Origin: JAFCEV01 sp964473005
GTDB taxonomy: Archaea; Nanobdellota; Nanobdellia; Pacearchaeales; GW2011-AR1
Length of the DNA: 17,352 bases
Direction of reading: 5' to 3'
NCBI GenBank assembly: GCA_964473005.1
Contig: CAYYME010000009.1
Span: 1-17,352 of the forward strand
The notes under the pieces were generated by a model, which was not told where the DNA came from, searched no databases, and saw only the letters and a program-made list of their open reading frames with translations. Positions 1 through 7,428 of this stretch are shown one piece after another. A program made the translations under genes and the position numbers. Position 1 is the first letter of the stretch, and each line of letters opens with the position of its first letter.

Positions 1-589
1 CCATTTTCTGCATAATTCCTGAATGCCAGACAGCCCAGATATCATAAGCTGAAATTATTACCAGGAGAGCAATTATAGTCCAGATATTGAGAATAGGAAC
101 AAAAACAGCTGCAATTCCAGGATAAATCAGGAGTTCAGTAAAATTATGAACAAAGAAATCTCCCCTATAAACTTTTATGAAAGCAAGAGGCAGGGCAATC
201 AGAAGGGCAATTAATGGAATTTTAAAAAAAGTTTTTTCAATATGAAGATTTGATGTAATTACCTGAAAAGAAATTACAAGGGCAATAATAATAACCACAA
301 AGAACCACAACTTCAGGATAAGTTCTGATTTGAATTTTGTAAGCAGAAACAAAAGAGAAATTGCAATCACAAATGCTATTATAATGGAAAGAAACATTTG
401 ATTAAACTCATGGGTTTCTTTTATATCAGGCGTCTCAAGCCCGAGGGGCAAATCCGGAGATTCAACATCAATAGCAACCCCGTCCACAACTTTTACAGGG
501 GAATAATAACTGACAATATACAGCCCGATAAACTGGGTTATCAGGAACATCGCCAGAATAATGAGGGTGATTTTTAAGTTGTGCTTCAT
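1..589 (-). CDS. Presenilin-like intramembrane aspartyl protease (A22 family, PSH), partial: N-terminal 196 residues
   Basis: Multipass membrane protein that would cut substrates within the membrane, related to presenilin and signal peptide peptidase. I translated it from the ATG at 589 down to base 1 and found no stop, so the C-terminus lies outside the window. Several hydrophobic segments are visible: one near residues 6-26, then others from about 75 onward. Near the right end a Pro-Gly-rich stretch (NFTELLIYPGIAAVFVP) is followed by the helix ISAYDIWAVWHSGIMQKM. Its YD carries the first catalytic aspartate of the family, and AVW...MQKM matches archaeal PSH proteins as I remember them. The second aspartate (GxGD) and the PAL motif would lie off the edge and cannot be checked. 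A TATA-like box sits about 26 bases upstream of the ATG, which suggests a leaderless mRNA. Confidence 0.86.
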   Translation of the reverse strand, partial: MKHNLKITLIILAMFLITQFIGLYIVSYYSPVKVVDGVAIDVESPDLPLGLETPDIKETHEFNQMFLSIIIAFVIAISLLFLLTKFKSELILKLWFFVVIIIALVISFQVITSNLHIEKTFFKIPLIALLIALPLAFIKVYRGDFFVHNFTELLIYPGIAAVFVPILNIWTIIALLVIISAYDIWAVWHSGIMQKM

Positions 590-610
590 GATATAAATTA
601 TTAAAAGAAG

Positions 611-618
611 TTTTTAAA
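611..618 (-). promoter_or_regulatory. TATA-like box for the presenilin-like gene
   Basis: On the minus strand this reads TTTAAAAA, with its centre about 26 bases upstream of the ATG at 589. That is the normal archaeal distance from box A to the transcription start, so transcription would begin at or next to the start codon. Confidence 0.5.
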
Positions 619-626
619 GTTTTAAT

Positions 627-992
627 TTAATTACCAAATTTATCAGATAAAGATTTTTTGAAATTATCTTGATCAGATATTATAATCCTCAACTTACTAA
701 ATAATAATTTTTTATATCCTTCACTAGACAATAATTTTTTGTATTCTTCATTAGACAACGACGCTTCATATTTCTCCATAGCAATTCTTAAATCTCCTCT
801 CACTTGTTCCCAGTCTCCTCTTATTGCCAAAGCATCCTGTTCTTCTGGAGTTAAATTATTTTTCATCCAATAAGGCAATCTTCTAGATGGAAAAAGACTA
901 AAACTTCCCATACCATCAAAAAAAGCAGAATGTCTTTCAAGATATTTTTTAAAGCATTCTTTTAGTCTTAGAGTATATTTCTTTATATCCAT
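627..992 (-). CDS. Hypothetical protein, 121 aa, with a 9-residue tandem repeat
   Basis: I do not recognise a family. The protein is charged and probably soluble. It has an N-terminal basic helix (residues 1-21), an aromatic/Gly-rich stretch (23-45, including FFDGMGSFSLF), an LTPEEQDALAIRGDW segment (47-61), and a helical C-terminal half. Residues about 79-98 hold two copies of a nine-residue unit ending in YKKLL, encoded by a 27-bp tandem duplication. The base composition is visibly more AT-rich than that of fttA next door. A good TATA-like box sits 26 bases before the ATG, so the gene appears to be independently transcribed and leaderless rather than part of the fttA operon. It could be a recent acquisition or a fast-evolving lineage-specific gene. 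No signal peptide or membrane segment is visible. Confidence 0.7.
   Translation of the reverse strand: MDIKKYTLRLKECFKKYLERHSAFFDGMGSFSLFPSRRLPYWMKNNLTPEEQDALAIRGDWEQVRGDLRIAMEKYEASLSNEEYKKLLSSEGYKKLLFSKLRIIISDQDNFKKSLSDKFGN
703..756. repeat. Two tandem 27-bp units inside the 121-aa hypothetical gene
   Basis: Unit 1 is 703-729 and unit 2 is 730-756. They differ at 3 of 27 positions. The unit length is a multiple of three, so the reading frame is kept and the protein gains one extra copy of a nine-residue YKKLL-ending motif. Confidence 0.85.
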
Positions 993-1015
993 AATAAATT
1001 CAGCAAATCCTTATT

Positions 1016-1023
1016 TATAAAAA
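1016..1023 (-). promoter_or_regulatory. TATA-like box for the 121-aa hypothetical gene
   Basis: Minus strand TTTTTATA, centred about 27 bases from the ATG at 992, predicting a start of transcription at about 993. The same T-rich stretch lies just past the fttA stop codon and could also act as its U-rich termination site. Confidence 0.55.
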
Positions 1024-1040
1024 TACTTATATTAAACTAA

Positions 1041-2924
1041 TCATTTCAGCCTCAAAGTCTCCAGAATTCTCGGAACATTTGTCTCAACTCTGTTGAGTTT
1101 GTAAAGTGCCGACGCCAAATCCAAAGATTTGGAAACTTCCCCGTGATTAACAATTATCCTCTTTGGTTTTGGCCTTATATTGTTGAAAAAAGCGAGCAGT
1201 TCATTTCTTCCTGCATGGGGGGACAATCCAGTAAGCATCTCCACCCTCATTTTTACTTCAACCTGCCTCTTTCCCCCCTCATCTTCAATAAATACTACTC
1301 TCTCTCCGTCCTGAATCTGTCTTCCTATAGAGCCAGGGCCCTGATAACAGCTCAATATCATTAAATTGTTTGGGCTGTCTGCAAAATGCTTTAGATATTC
1401 CACAGATGCTCCTCCGACAAGCATACCTGAAGTTGCAATAACTATGCACGGCCCACCTTCAATTACCTCCTTTCTCTCCTGAGGAGAACCAACTCTCTTG
1501 AAAATTTCAGAAGTAAAAGGATTGCTGTCCTGAAAAATCTGTGAACGTATTTTATTGCTGAGGAAATCAGGATAGGCAGTATGGATTGCGTTAATATCCC
1601 AAATCATTCCGTCAATATACATCGGAACTTTCGGAAGCACGCCTGCTTTCATAGCCTCATCAACCCTCAAAAAAGTTTCCTGGGCATGCCCAAGTCCAAG
1701 CTCTGGAATCAAAACTTTCCCGCCTTTTTCTATTGTTTCTTTTACCATTTTATTGAATTTTTCCTCTGTTTCTATCCGCGGAGGCAGGACATCATTTTTT
1801 GAACCATAAGTGGATTCTGTAATTACAGTTTCTACACGCGGAAAAACATTGGCTGCAGGATCCAAAAGACGGGTTTTTGCATATTTGTAATCTGCGCAAT
1901 AAAGGAGATTGTGCAGTCCGTTTCCAATATTCAGATGAATCATGGAACTTCCCAGAACATGCCCTGCATTATAGAAAGTAAGCCGCACATCAGGAGTCAC
2001 ATCGGTAACTTCGTTGTAATTCAGGCAGATGCTGTGCTTAACCATTTCTTTAATGTCTGTGGAGCTGAATAAAGGGGTTGCTGCCTGCTTGTATGCCACG
2101 CCTATAAAATCCAAGGCAAGAAGAGCAGCAATATCTCTTGTAGGAGCAGTCATGTAAACCGGCCCCTTGTAACCCATTTTGTATAAATAAGGAAGAAGTC
2201 CGACGTGGTCAAGGTGAGCGTGGCTTATAATGACTGCATCAAGCTGGGAGATGTCAAACTCAGGGATGTTAAAATAAGGAAATCTGTCCTGCCCCTGAGA
2301 CGCGACATCTATTCCGCAATCCAGAAGAACTTTTGAGTTCGGAGTCTGCAAAAGAAGACAGCTTCTTCCAACCTGCCTTGCCCCGCCGAGAAATGTCAGC
2401 CTTATCCACCCTTCTCCTTTTTCAGGATTCCACTCCTTGTATATTTTTTCTCCGACGCTGTTCAGGAATTTTCTCCTGTAATTATTATTTGCATAAAGAA
2501 CCTCACGTATATTTTCTGTAATCTTGCTTTTAATTGCAGGGCTTCTCTGAATCTGCGGAACCCACAGAGTTTTCCTCCGTATTTCCTCAAGAATAGAGCC
2601 CTGTTTTCCTATAACCATTCCCGGCCTTTTCGCTTCAATTACAACTATGCTTCTCTGGAAATCAAAATGTATGTCTGTTATCTCTGCTTCTTCAGGAACT
2701 ATTTCTCTTATCTGCTTCTCGGTTTCCTCCTGCTTGGGAAGAATTTTCTGGTCTGCCCTGAGTTCTATTCTCTTTTTTATGTCATCAACCACCTCTTTTA
2801 TTTTTCCTTCGCCGTCTTTGAAAAACCTTTCGCTGTCTGTATACAAAACTATGTTTGCACCTTCAAAACTTGCGTCAGTTATATTTTCATGAAGCCGTTC
2901 TTTTATATTCTTCAAGATTTCCAT
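1041..2924 (-). CDS. fttA: aCPSF1/FttA: KH-domain metallo-beta-lactamase/beta-CASP ribonuclease, transcription termination factor
   Basis: Archaeal homologue of the eukaryotic 3' end endonuclease CPSF73. In archaea it cleaves nascent RNA at U-rich sites and terminates transcription. The domain order is as expected. A KH-type RNA-binding region covers roughly residues 1-150, with a GMVIGKQGS loop at 102-110. A metallo-beta-lactamase core follows with the zinc motif HAHLDH (235-240) and later HVLGSS and ADYKYA. The beta-CASP insert contains TESTYG and MYIDGMIWDINAIHTAYP. The C-terminal metal/active-site histidines are H570 in LSPHAGR and H594 in NHGE. The 627-aa length is normal for aCPSF1. Its ATG lies 19 bases after the psmB stop, so psmB and fttA are probably cotranscribed. 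No Shine-Dalgarno is evident in that spacer, which is T-rich. Confidence 0.96.
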   Translation of the reverse strand: MEILKNIKERLHENITDASFEGANIVLYTDSERFFKDGEGKIKEVVDDIKKRIELRADQKILPKQEETEKQIREIVPEEAEITDIHFDFQRSIVVIEAKRPGMVIGKQGSILEEIRRKTLWVPQIQRSPAIKSKITENIREVLYANNNYRRKFLNSVGEKIYKEWNPEKGEGWIRLTFLGGARQVGRSCLLLQTPNSKVLLDCGIDVASQGQDRFPYFNIPEFDISQLDAVIISHAHLDHVGLLPYLYKMGYKGPVYMTAPTRDIAALLALDFIGVAYKQAATPLFSSTDIKEMVKHSICLNYNEVTDVTPDVRLTFYNAGHVLGSSMIHLNIGNGLHNLLYCADYKYAKTRLLDPAANVFPRVETVITESTYGSKNDVLPPRIETEEKFNKMVKETIEKGGKVLIPELGLGHAQETFLRVDEAMKAGVLPKVPMYIDGMIWDINAIHTAYPDFLSNKIRSQIFQDSNPFTSEIFKRVGSPQERKEVIEGGPCIVIATSGMLVGGASVEYLKHFADSPNNLMILSCYQGPGSIGRQIQDGERVVFIEDEGGKRQVEVKMRVEMLTGLSPHAGRNELLAFFNNIRPKPKRIIVNHGEVSKSLDLASALYKLNRVETNVPRILETLRLK

Positions 2925-2943
2925 TTTTGTAACAAATTAAAAA

Positions 2944-3603
2944 TTATTCTTCTTTATATTCAGGAAGAATTTCCTGGCTGACAACTTTTTTGATTCCCTC
3001 TTTTGTAATTGTAAAAACATCAATTCCATAACCGCTTCCAACATCTCTTTGAGTAGAACTCTTCAGAGCTTCTTTTGCCAATTCAATCCCTTCCCTAACA
3101 TTCATTCCTTTTTTGTATTGCCTTTCCAATAAACCAAGAACATAAGGCATGCCTGAACCAAAATTGGCATCGTAGTCTTCAATCTGGACAACACTTCCAG
3201 ATGGTTCTATAGTGTATAATTCTGTTGAACCATCTTCATTAAACCCTGCAATTAAAGTTCCAACAATGTTCGGAATCATAGAAGGTTGTCTTATTTGCGA
3301 ATAAGTTATTGTTGAAATAAGATTTGCAGCTTGCTGAACAGTTGGACGTGATTTTGAACGAAGTTCTTTTAGTTTTAATTCTGCCACAATAAGTTTTGTA
3401 AGCCTCATTGCATCTGCAAGATTTCCTGTCCATGATATAACAAGATAATCATTTATTTGAGAGACTTTTTTGAAATTTTTAACCATAACTATATTTCCGG
3501 CAGTAACCTGCCTGTCTGCTGCCATGACAACTCCGTCTTTGCAGACGATTCCGAGTATAGTTGTTCCAGTTTTTAGAACTGATTTTTTTAATTCATCATC
3601 CAT
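2944..3603 (-). CDS. psmB: 20S proteasome subunit beta (catalytic)
   Basis: Catalytic subunit of the archaeal 20S proteasome, an N-terminal threonine protease acting in the cytoplasm with psmA (also in this window) and an AAA ATPase. A 13-residue propeptide ends KTG. Cleavage after Gly13 exposes Thr14 as the nucleophile. In mature numbering this gives Thr1, Asp17 (in AADR) and Lys33, exactly the expected catalytic triad. Further family marks are the SWTGNLADA and DANFGSGMPYVLGLLE segments. At 219 aa the length is normal. The start is supported by a TATA-like box about 27 bases upstream, which predicts transcription from about 3604 and therefore a leaderless message. fttA follows on the same strand after 19 bases. 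Confidence 0.96.
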   Translation of the reverse strand: MDDELKKSVLKTGTTILGIVCKDGVVMAADRQVTAGNIVMVKNFKKVSQINDYLVISWTGNLADAMRLTKLIVAELKLKELRSKSRPTVQQAANLISTITYSQIRQPSMIPNIVGTLIAGFNEDGSTELYTIEPSGSVVQIEDYDANFGSGMPYVLGLLERQYKKGMNVREGIELAKEALKSSTQRDVGSGYGIDVFTITKEGIKKVVSQEILPEYKEE

Positions 3604-3626
3604 TTTAGTTATTAAGAATAATGGGA

Positions 3627-3634
3627 TATAAAAA
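3627..3634 (-). promoter_or_regulatory. TATA-like box for the psmB-fttA unit
   Basis: Minus strand TTTTTATA, centred 27 bases from the psmB ATG at 3603. The predicted transcription start of about 3604 leaves essentially no 5' leader. Confidence 0.6.
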
Positions 3635-3677
3635 TAGAGAGTATTATCCTTTTATAAATTTTTCGGAATTGAAAAAT

Positions 3678-5726
3678 TTATGGTTCCTTCCTTGAAACCC
3701 CGCCCTCTTTTCTGAACCTTATGACATTTTCAACAAAACTCTCCATTTTCTGCTCATGGCTGACAATTATTATCTGGCTGACATTCAGCTGCTGCAGAAC
3801 ATCCCTCATCTTGTCCAGTTGCTGTTCTGAAAAACCATCAGTCGGCTCGTCGAGAATTACTATATCTTTGGTTTTTATTTTGCTCAGAATTGAATTTATT
3901 ACCTGATTCAGGGAAAGCCTGTAGGCAAGGGCAACAGCAGTTCTCTCCCCTCCTGACAGGTAGGAATATTCAATCTCATAATCCTGGTAGGAAATTACAG
4001 GAGTAAAATCATCCCTGAGCTGAATATTAAATATGTCTGAAACGAGCATTCCGAACCATTCCGCAAACAACCGCGAGAATTCTGTCTTAAGTTTTGTCAT
4101 CACGTTTCTCTCTATAAAGGAAATTACAGGAACAAATTTTTTGGAAAGCCAGTCTTCCAGCTCCACGAGATAATGCAGCTGTTTTCTTATCTCTTCTGTT
4201 TTCTTTATTCTTTCCTTTAATTCCTGAATCTGCCTGGAGAAAACATCAATCTCTTTTTTCAGTTCAGCCACTTTTATCTCTGCACTCCTCTCCTGTTTCA
4301 GAGCTTCTTCAAGTTCTTTCTGTTTTAATTCAAAGATACTATCAAATTTTTTCAAATCTGAAACAGACTGTTCAAGAATTTTTATGTGCTGTTTCAAAAG
4401 CCCAATATCTTTTTCCAGAGAAAGGTTCATTTTTTCAAGTTCATCCATCCTGTTTTTCTTCTCGCCAATTTCTTCAAGCCTGACTTTTACCATAATCATA
4501 TCCTGAAATTTCTTCTGTTTCAGAGAGATTTCCGCATCAATTTCACTTATGTTATTTACTAAAGAATTTTTTTCGGATTTCAGGGCTTGTATCCTGGAAT
4601 TATTATCCACACTATCTGACTCAAGTGTATTAATAACATTAGTTTTGTAAACAGGGTCAACATCCTGCAGGCAGGTTGGGCAGATTTCAACATCTATAAT
4701 TTTCTGCCTGACTTTCTCATTCTCCTCATTTTTAATCTGCAGAGAATTAATTTGTGTGGTGATTTTAAGATTGGATTCATTTAATTCCTCCTTCTCTTTC
4801 TTTTTCAACTCGATTTGCTCCTCAAGTTTCTGTATTTCAGAGGCATCAAATAATAATTTATTCAGCTCCTCAATTTGCCCTTTAACTTCCCCTATTCTTT
4901 TGGAGTTGTTGAAACTCGCCTCCTGTTTTCCTGAAATAACTAATCTGGTTTTCTCAATCTCCTGCTGAAATCTCGCTTTGTCCTCCATTTTCTGGGATAT
5001 CTCTGTTTTTTCCTCCTGGATTTTTTTCCTTTTCTCAGTTTTCAGAAAAAGCTCTCTTGCAACAGATTCCAGATTGTAATGTTTTGTCTCAAGCTCATCC
5101 TCTTTTGAAATCAGAGAAGCCTTATCGCCTTCAAGACTCATTGTAACTCCCTCTTTTAATTTTTTTTCTTCTTTTATCTTTGAAACCAGGATTGCAGTAT
5201 TTTCGATAATTCTTTTATATTTATCAATTCCAAAAACATTTCTCAGAGTGTTTATTCTTGTTTCAGCATCCTGCAGAATAATCTGCTTCATTTCTTCCTG
5301 AGGGGTATAAACTGTGAATTTATAGAGAAGATTTTGCTTTTTTGAAAATTCCATCGGATAATTAAGAAATTCAAGAACTTTATTCTTTAGTTCTGTGACA
5401 GAAATTTCTTTTTTGTCTCCGTCTACGGTTATTGCACAGTAATCCTGGGAAATTGTTTTCTTTTTTTTCAAAGTTCTTTCAATTACAATATTCTTTCCAT
5501 CAATTTCAAATTCTATCTTAACTCCCCCTTCCTGCTCCCCGTTTCTGAGAAGAGCAGAGCCCCTCTGCCCGGGCTGGATTCCGAATAAAGCGAATTCTAT
5601 CCCCAAAAGAACAGAGGTTTTCCCTGAACCAATGTCTCCTGAAAGCAGAGTTGAGCCGTCAGGAAAAATTATCTCCTGATATTTATAGCTTCTTATATTA
5701 TTCAAAACTATTCTTTTTAGTTTCAT
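3678..5726 (-). CDS. rad50: DNA double-strand break repair ATPase Rad50, compact form
   Basis: ABC-type/SMC-like ATPase that pairs with Mre11 to process DNA double-strand breaks. The N-terminal lobe has Walker A GDIGSGKTS (residues 30-38). Two Lys/Glu-rich coiled-coil arms run about 175-340 and 355-515 on either side of the zinc-hook CPTC (349-352). The C-terminal lobe has the ABC signature LSGGER (590-595), Walker B DIVILDEP (621-628), the D-loop, and the switch histidine in VSHE. All key motifs are intact, so this is a complete protein. At 682 aa it is shorter than the roughly 850-900 aa usual in archaea, and the shortening is in the coiled coil. The ATG follows the mre11 stop after a single base (TAA-A-ATG), which implies tight translational coupling. 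Confidence 0.96.
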   Translation of the reverse strand: MKLKRIVLNNIRSYKYQEIIFPDGSTLLSGDIGSGKTSVLLGIEFALFGIQPGQRGSALLRNGEQEGGVKIEFEIDGKNIVIERTLKKKKTISQDYCAITVDGDKKEISVTELKNKVLEFLNYPMEFSKKQNLLYKFTVYTPQEEMKQIILQDAETRINTLRNVFGIDKYKRIIENTAILVSKIKEEKKLKEGVTMSLEGDKASLISKEDELETKHYNLESVARELFLKTEKRKKIQEEKTEISQKMEDKARFQQEIEKTRLVISGKQEASFNNSKRIGEVKGQIEELNKLLFDASEIQKLEEQIELKKKEKEELNESNLKITTQINSLQIKNEENEKVRQKIIDVEICPTCLQDVDPVYKTNVINTLESDSVDNNSRIQALKSEKNSLVNNISEIDAEISLKQKKFQDMIMVKVRLEEIGEKKNRMDELEKMNLSLEKDIGLLKQHIKILEQSVSDLKKFDSIFELKQKELEEALKQERSAEIKVAELKKEIDVFSRQIQELKERIKKTEEIRKQLHYLVELEDWLSKKFVPVISFIERNVMTKLKTEFSRLFAEWFGMLVSDIFNIQLRDDFTPVISYQDYEIEYSYLSGGERTAVALAYRLSLNQVINSILSKIKTKDIVILDEPTDGFSEQQLDKMRDVLQQLNVSQIIIVSHEQKMESFVENVIRFRKEGGVSRKEP

Positions 5727-5727
5727 T

Positions 5728-6903
5728 TTAAAATTTCAGGATTTTTCTGGCTCCGTCAAGAATCCTGTTTGTAAACATTTCGGTTCTCTCATCTTCCATT
5801 TTCTCTATTGAGAGAAAATTTATAATTTCAGGGATTATTTTATTAAACTCAGAGGGGTTTTGCTCTGAATAAATTTTTATTGTCTCCTCTTCAATATTTT
5901 CTGCATTCTTAATTTCAATTTCCATTTCCAGCTCTTTTACATCAAGTTCATGAGTGTTTCTCAGGAGAAAATATGCCCCCCTTTTTTTTGCAATTTCATC
6001 TATCTCCTCAAATTTTATATCTGATATTTTTCCCTTTTCAAGTTCCCCCCTTATCCTCAAAAGAACAATCTTGTCCCCCAAATCTCTTTTTTCCAATTCT
6101 GAAATTATTTTCTGCGTTGCTGTGAGTGCATTTTTTATTTCAATATCAAGTGTGTGAATTTCCTTAATTTTAATCTCTATTTTTTTGAGGGGGTTTTCCG
6201 TGGATTCTGTGTCTATAATGTAAAAACTTCCGTGCTCCAAATCCTCGAGTTCCTGAAAATTGTTCGGAAAAACAGGACCGGGATAGACAAAATTCTGATA
6301 CTGAAAATCTATATGCAGATGCCCAAGAGCATAATAATCTGCAGGAGGAAGAAATTTTGTCTCCAGAGAATTTATAGGGAGGGTTCCTTTTGCCTTATCA
6401 ATTGTTGTGTGAAGCATTAAAATTTTAAACATGCCGGGAGCATCATTTAGTTTTATTTTTTTCAAATCCTCTATCTCGAGTCCTGATTTTTTTCCGGGAT
6501 AGCCGTAGATTGCAAACCCCTTATAAACTGTGGGATTCAAAAGAATAAATTTATTTTCAGGAGTGCCCATTATTTCAAAATCAGCCACATTTCTGCAGAA
6601 TCCTGCCCTCTCCAAAACATCCAGAAAAGTTTTCCCAGATACAGAATAATCATGGGAACCTGCAATGATAAAACACGGAAGTCCTGCCTCTTTCAGTCTC
6701 CTTAATTCTGAAAAAGTTTCTTTGAGAATTTCTATAGGGGGATAAGCAGAATCAAACAAATCTCCTGCTATCAGGACAAAATCAAGCTTTGAACTTATGC
6801 AGATATCAATTGCTTTCCTGAAAGATTTAAAATTCAGCTCCTGCATCGGCTGCTGCTTCCATCCTCCAAGATGAACATCAGAAATGTGTGCAAATCTGGC
6901 CAT
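5728..6903 (-). CDS. mre11: DNA double-strand break repair nuclease Mre11
   Basis: Manganese-dependent calcineurin-like nuclease that partners Rad50 in end resection. Phosphoesterase motifs are in order: DVHLG (Asp9, His11), GDLFD (Asp48), GSHD (82-85), His165 in MLHTT, and GHLH (His195, His197). The third motif is normally GNHD. Here the metal-binding Asn is replaced by Ser83, while the following catalytic His84 is kept. The rest of the 391 residues would hold the capping domain and a C-terminal Rad50-binding helix region (the end is Glu/Lys-rich). rad50 starts one base after the stop codon. Upstream, a 25-codon ORF ends one base before this ATG. herA and nurA, frequent partners of mre11-rad50 in archaea, are not adjacent here. 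Confidence 0.95.
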   Translation of the reverse strand: MARFAHISDVHLGGWKQQPMQELNFKSFRKAIDICISSKLDFVLIAGDLFDSAYPPIEILKETFSELRRLKEAGLPCFIIAGSHDYSVSGKTFLDVLERAGFCRNVADFEIMGTPENKFILLNPTVYKGFAIYGYPGKKSGLEIEDLKKIKLNDAPGMFKILMLHTTIDKAKGTLPINSLETKFLPPADYYALGHLHIDFQYQNFVYPGPVFPNNFQELEDLEHGSFYIIDTESTENPLKKIEIKIKEIHTLDIEIKNALTATQKIISELEKRDLGDKIVLLRIRGELEKGKISDIKFEEIDEIAKKRGAYFLLRNTHELDVKELEMEIEIKNAENIEEETIKIYSEQNPSEFNKIIPEIINFLSIEKMEDERTEMFTNRILDGARKILKF

Positions 6904-6904
6904 A

Positions 6905-6982
6905 TTAATCTCCGATTTGCACGACTACTTCGCCGTCCTCTTTTAGATTAAACCGAACGCTCAAGTGTGCAAACTTAGCCAT
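6905..6982 (-). CDS. Putative 25-residue small ORF immediately upstream of mre11
   Basis: I translated this by hand: it starts MAKFAHLSVRFNLKEDGE and ends VVVQIGD before TAA. The stop is followed by one base and then the mre11 ATG (TAA-T-ATG), the same spacing as mre11-rad50. Its first eight residues (MAKFAHLS) closely match the start of Mre11 (MARFAHIS), including an identical TTTGCACAC, and then the two sequences diverge completely. Codons such as CGG, CTA and TTG are used, unlike the AGA/AGG-rich neighbours. It may be a leader peptide coupling translation into mre11, a tiny protein, or a remnant of a duplicated mre11 start. TATA-like boxes upstream do not settle whether the transcript begins before or just after this ATG. 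Function unknown. Confidence 0.45.
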   Translation of the reverse strand: MAKFAHLSVRFNLKEDGEVVVQIGD

Positions 6983-6999
6983 GTTGTATTAAAAAAGTT

Positions 7000-7007
7000 T
7001 ATAAAAA
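7000..7007 (-). promoter_or_regulatory. TATA-like box for the small ORF-mre11-rad50 unit
   Basis: Minus strand TTTTTATA lies 18-25 bases before the small ORF ATG at 6982, which predicts a transcription start near 6977. A second AT-rich candidate at about 7010-7018 would place the start near 6987, just ahead of that ATG. Both belong to a 72-base divergent promoter region shared with the plus-strand gene at 7055. Confidence 0.4.
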
Positions 7008-7022
7008 TTGAAAATTATAGCA

Positions 7023-7031
7023 CTATATAAA
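7023..7031 (+). promoter_or_regulatory. TATA-like box for the small membrane protein gene
   Basis: CTATATAAA is centred about 27-28 bases upstream of the ATG at 7055, which predicts a leaderless or nearly leaderless transcript. Confidence 0.55.
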
Positions 7032-7054
7032 TTTGATTGTGATAAAGATGTAAT

Positions 7055-7420
7055 ATGCAGGCACATACAAGAAAACAGATCATCTGGCTAATTGAAACAG
7101 CAGTTTTAACCCTGGCAGGGCTTGTGTTATTCAAATATATTCCGATGATGATTTTTGGAAATAACATCCTGTTTGACGCATCTTCTCATGTTGCATGGAC
7201 AAGTTTCGGGCTTTATTTTCTCTGGTTTTTTATAGACCAGAATAAATATCTAAGAATCCCTTATATGCTTCTTGCATCAGTAATTTTAATACTTATGGCA
7301 GTTCAGAGAATATTCGCAGGAGAGCATAATGAGATAGGGGTGCTGCTCGGATTTTTTGTGGCTGGGATGGCAATAATAATTCCAAGATGGAGAGAATTCA
7401 GAAGGGGAATAAAGTTTTAG
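7055..7420 (+). CDS. Small integral membrane protein, possibly a degenerate PAP2-like protein
   Basis: This 121-aa protein has about four hydrophobic segments (roughly residues 11-31, 46-62, 68-84 and 96-110) and a basic C-terminal tail (RWREFRRG), so the tail is probably cytoplasmic. Two short motifs recall the PAP2 phosphatase superfamily. SSH at 43-45 sits at the start of a helix like the PSGH motif. R85-x5-H91 sits at the start of the last helix like the SRxxxxxHxxxD motif, but the final Asp is Gly95. The usual upstream KxxxxxxRP motif is not evident. I therefore call it PAP2-like only by inference; catalysis looks doubtful. It is transcribed divergently from mre11 and ends 8 bases from the convergent methyltransferase gene. 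The first ATG after the TATA box, at 7048, is followed at once by TAA, so 7055 is the start. Confidence 0.7.
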   Translation: MQAHTRKQIIWLIETAVLTLAGLVLFKYIPMMIFGNNILFDASSHVAWTSFGLYFLWFFIDQNKYLRIPYMLLASVILILMAVQRIFAGEHNEIGVLLGFFVAGMAIIIPRWREFRRGIKF

Positions 7421-7428
7421 AATAAAAA

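Noticed and set aside
3678..5726. Rad50 as a truncated pseudogene because of its short length
   Set aside because: Walker A, zinc hook, ABC signature, Walker B and the switch His are all present in one open frame.
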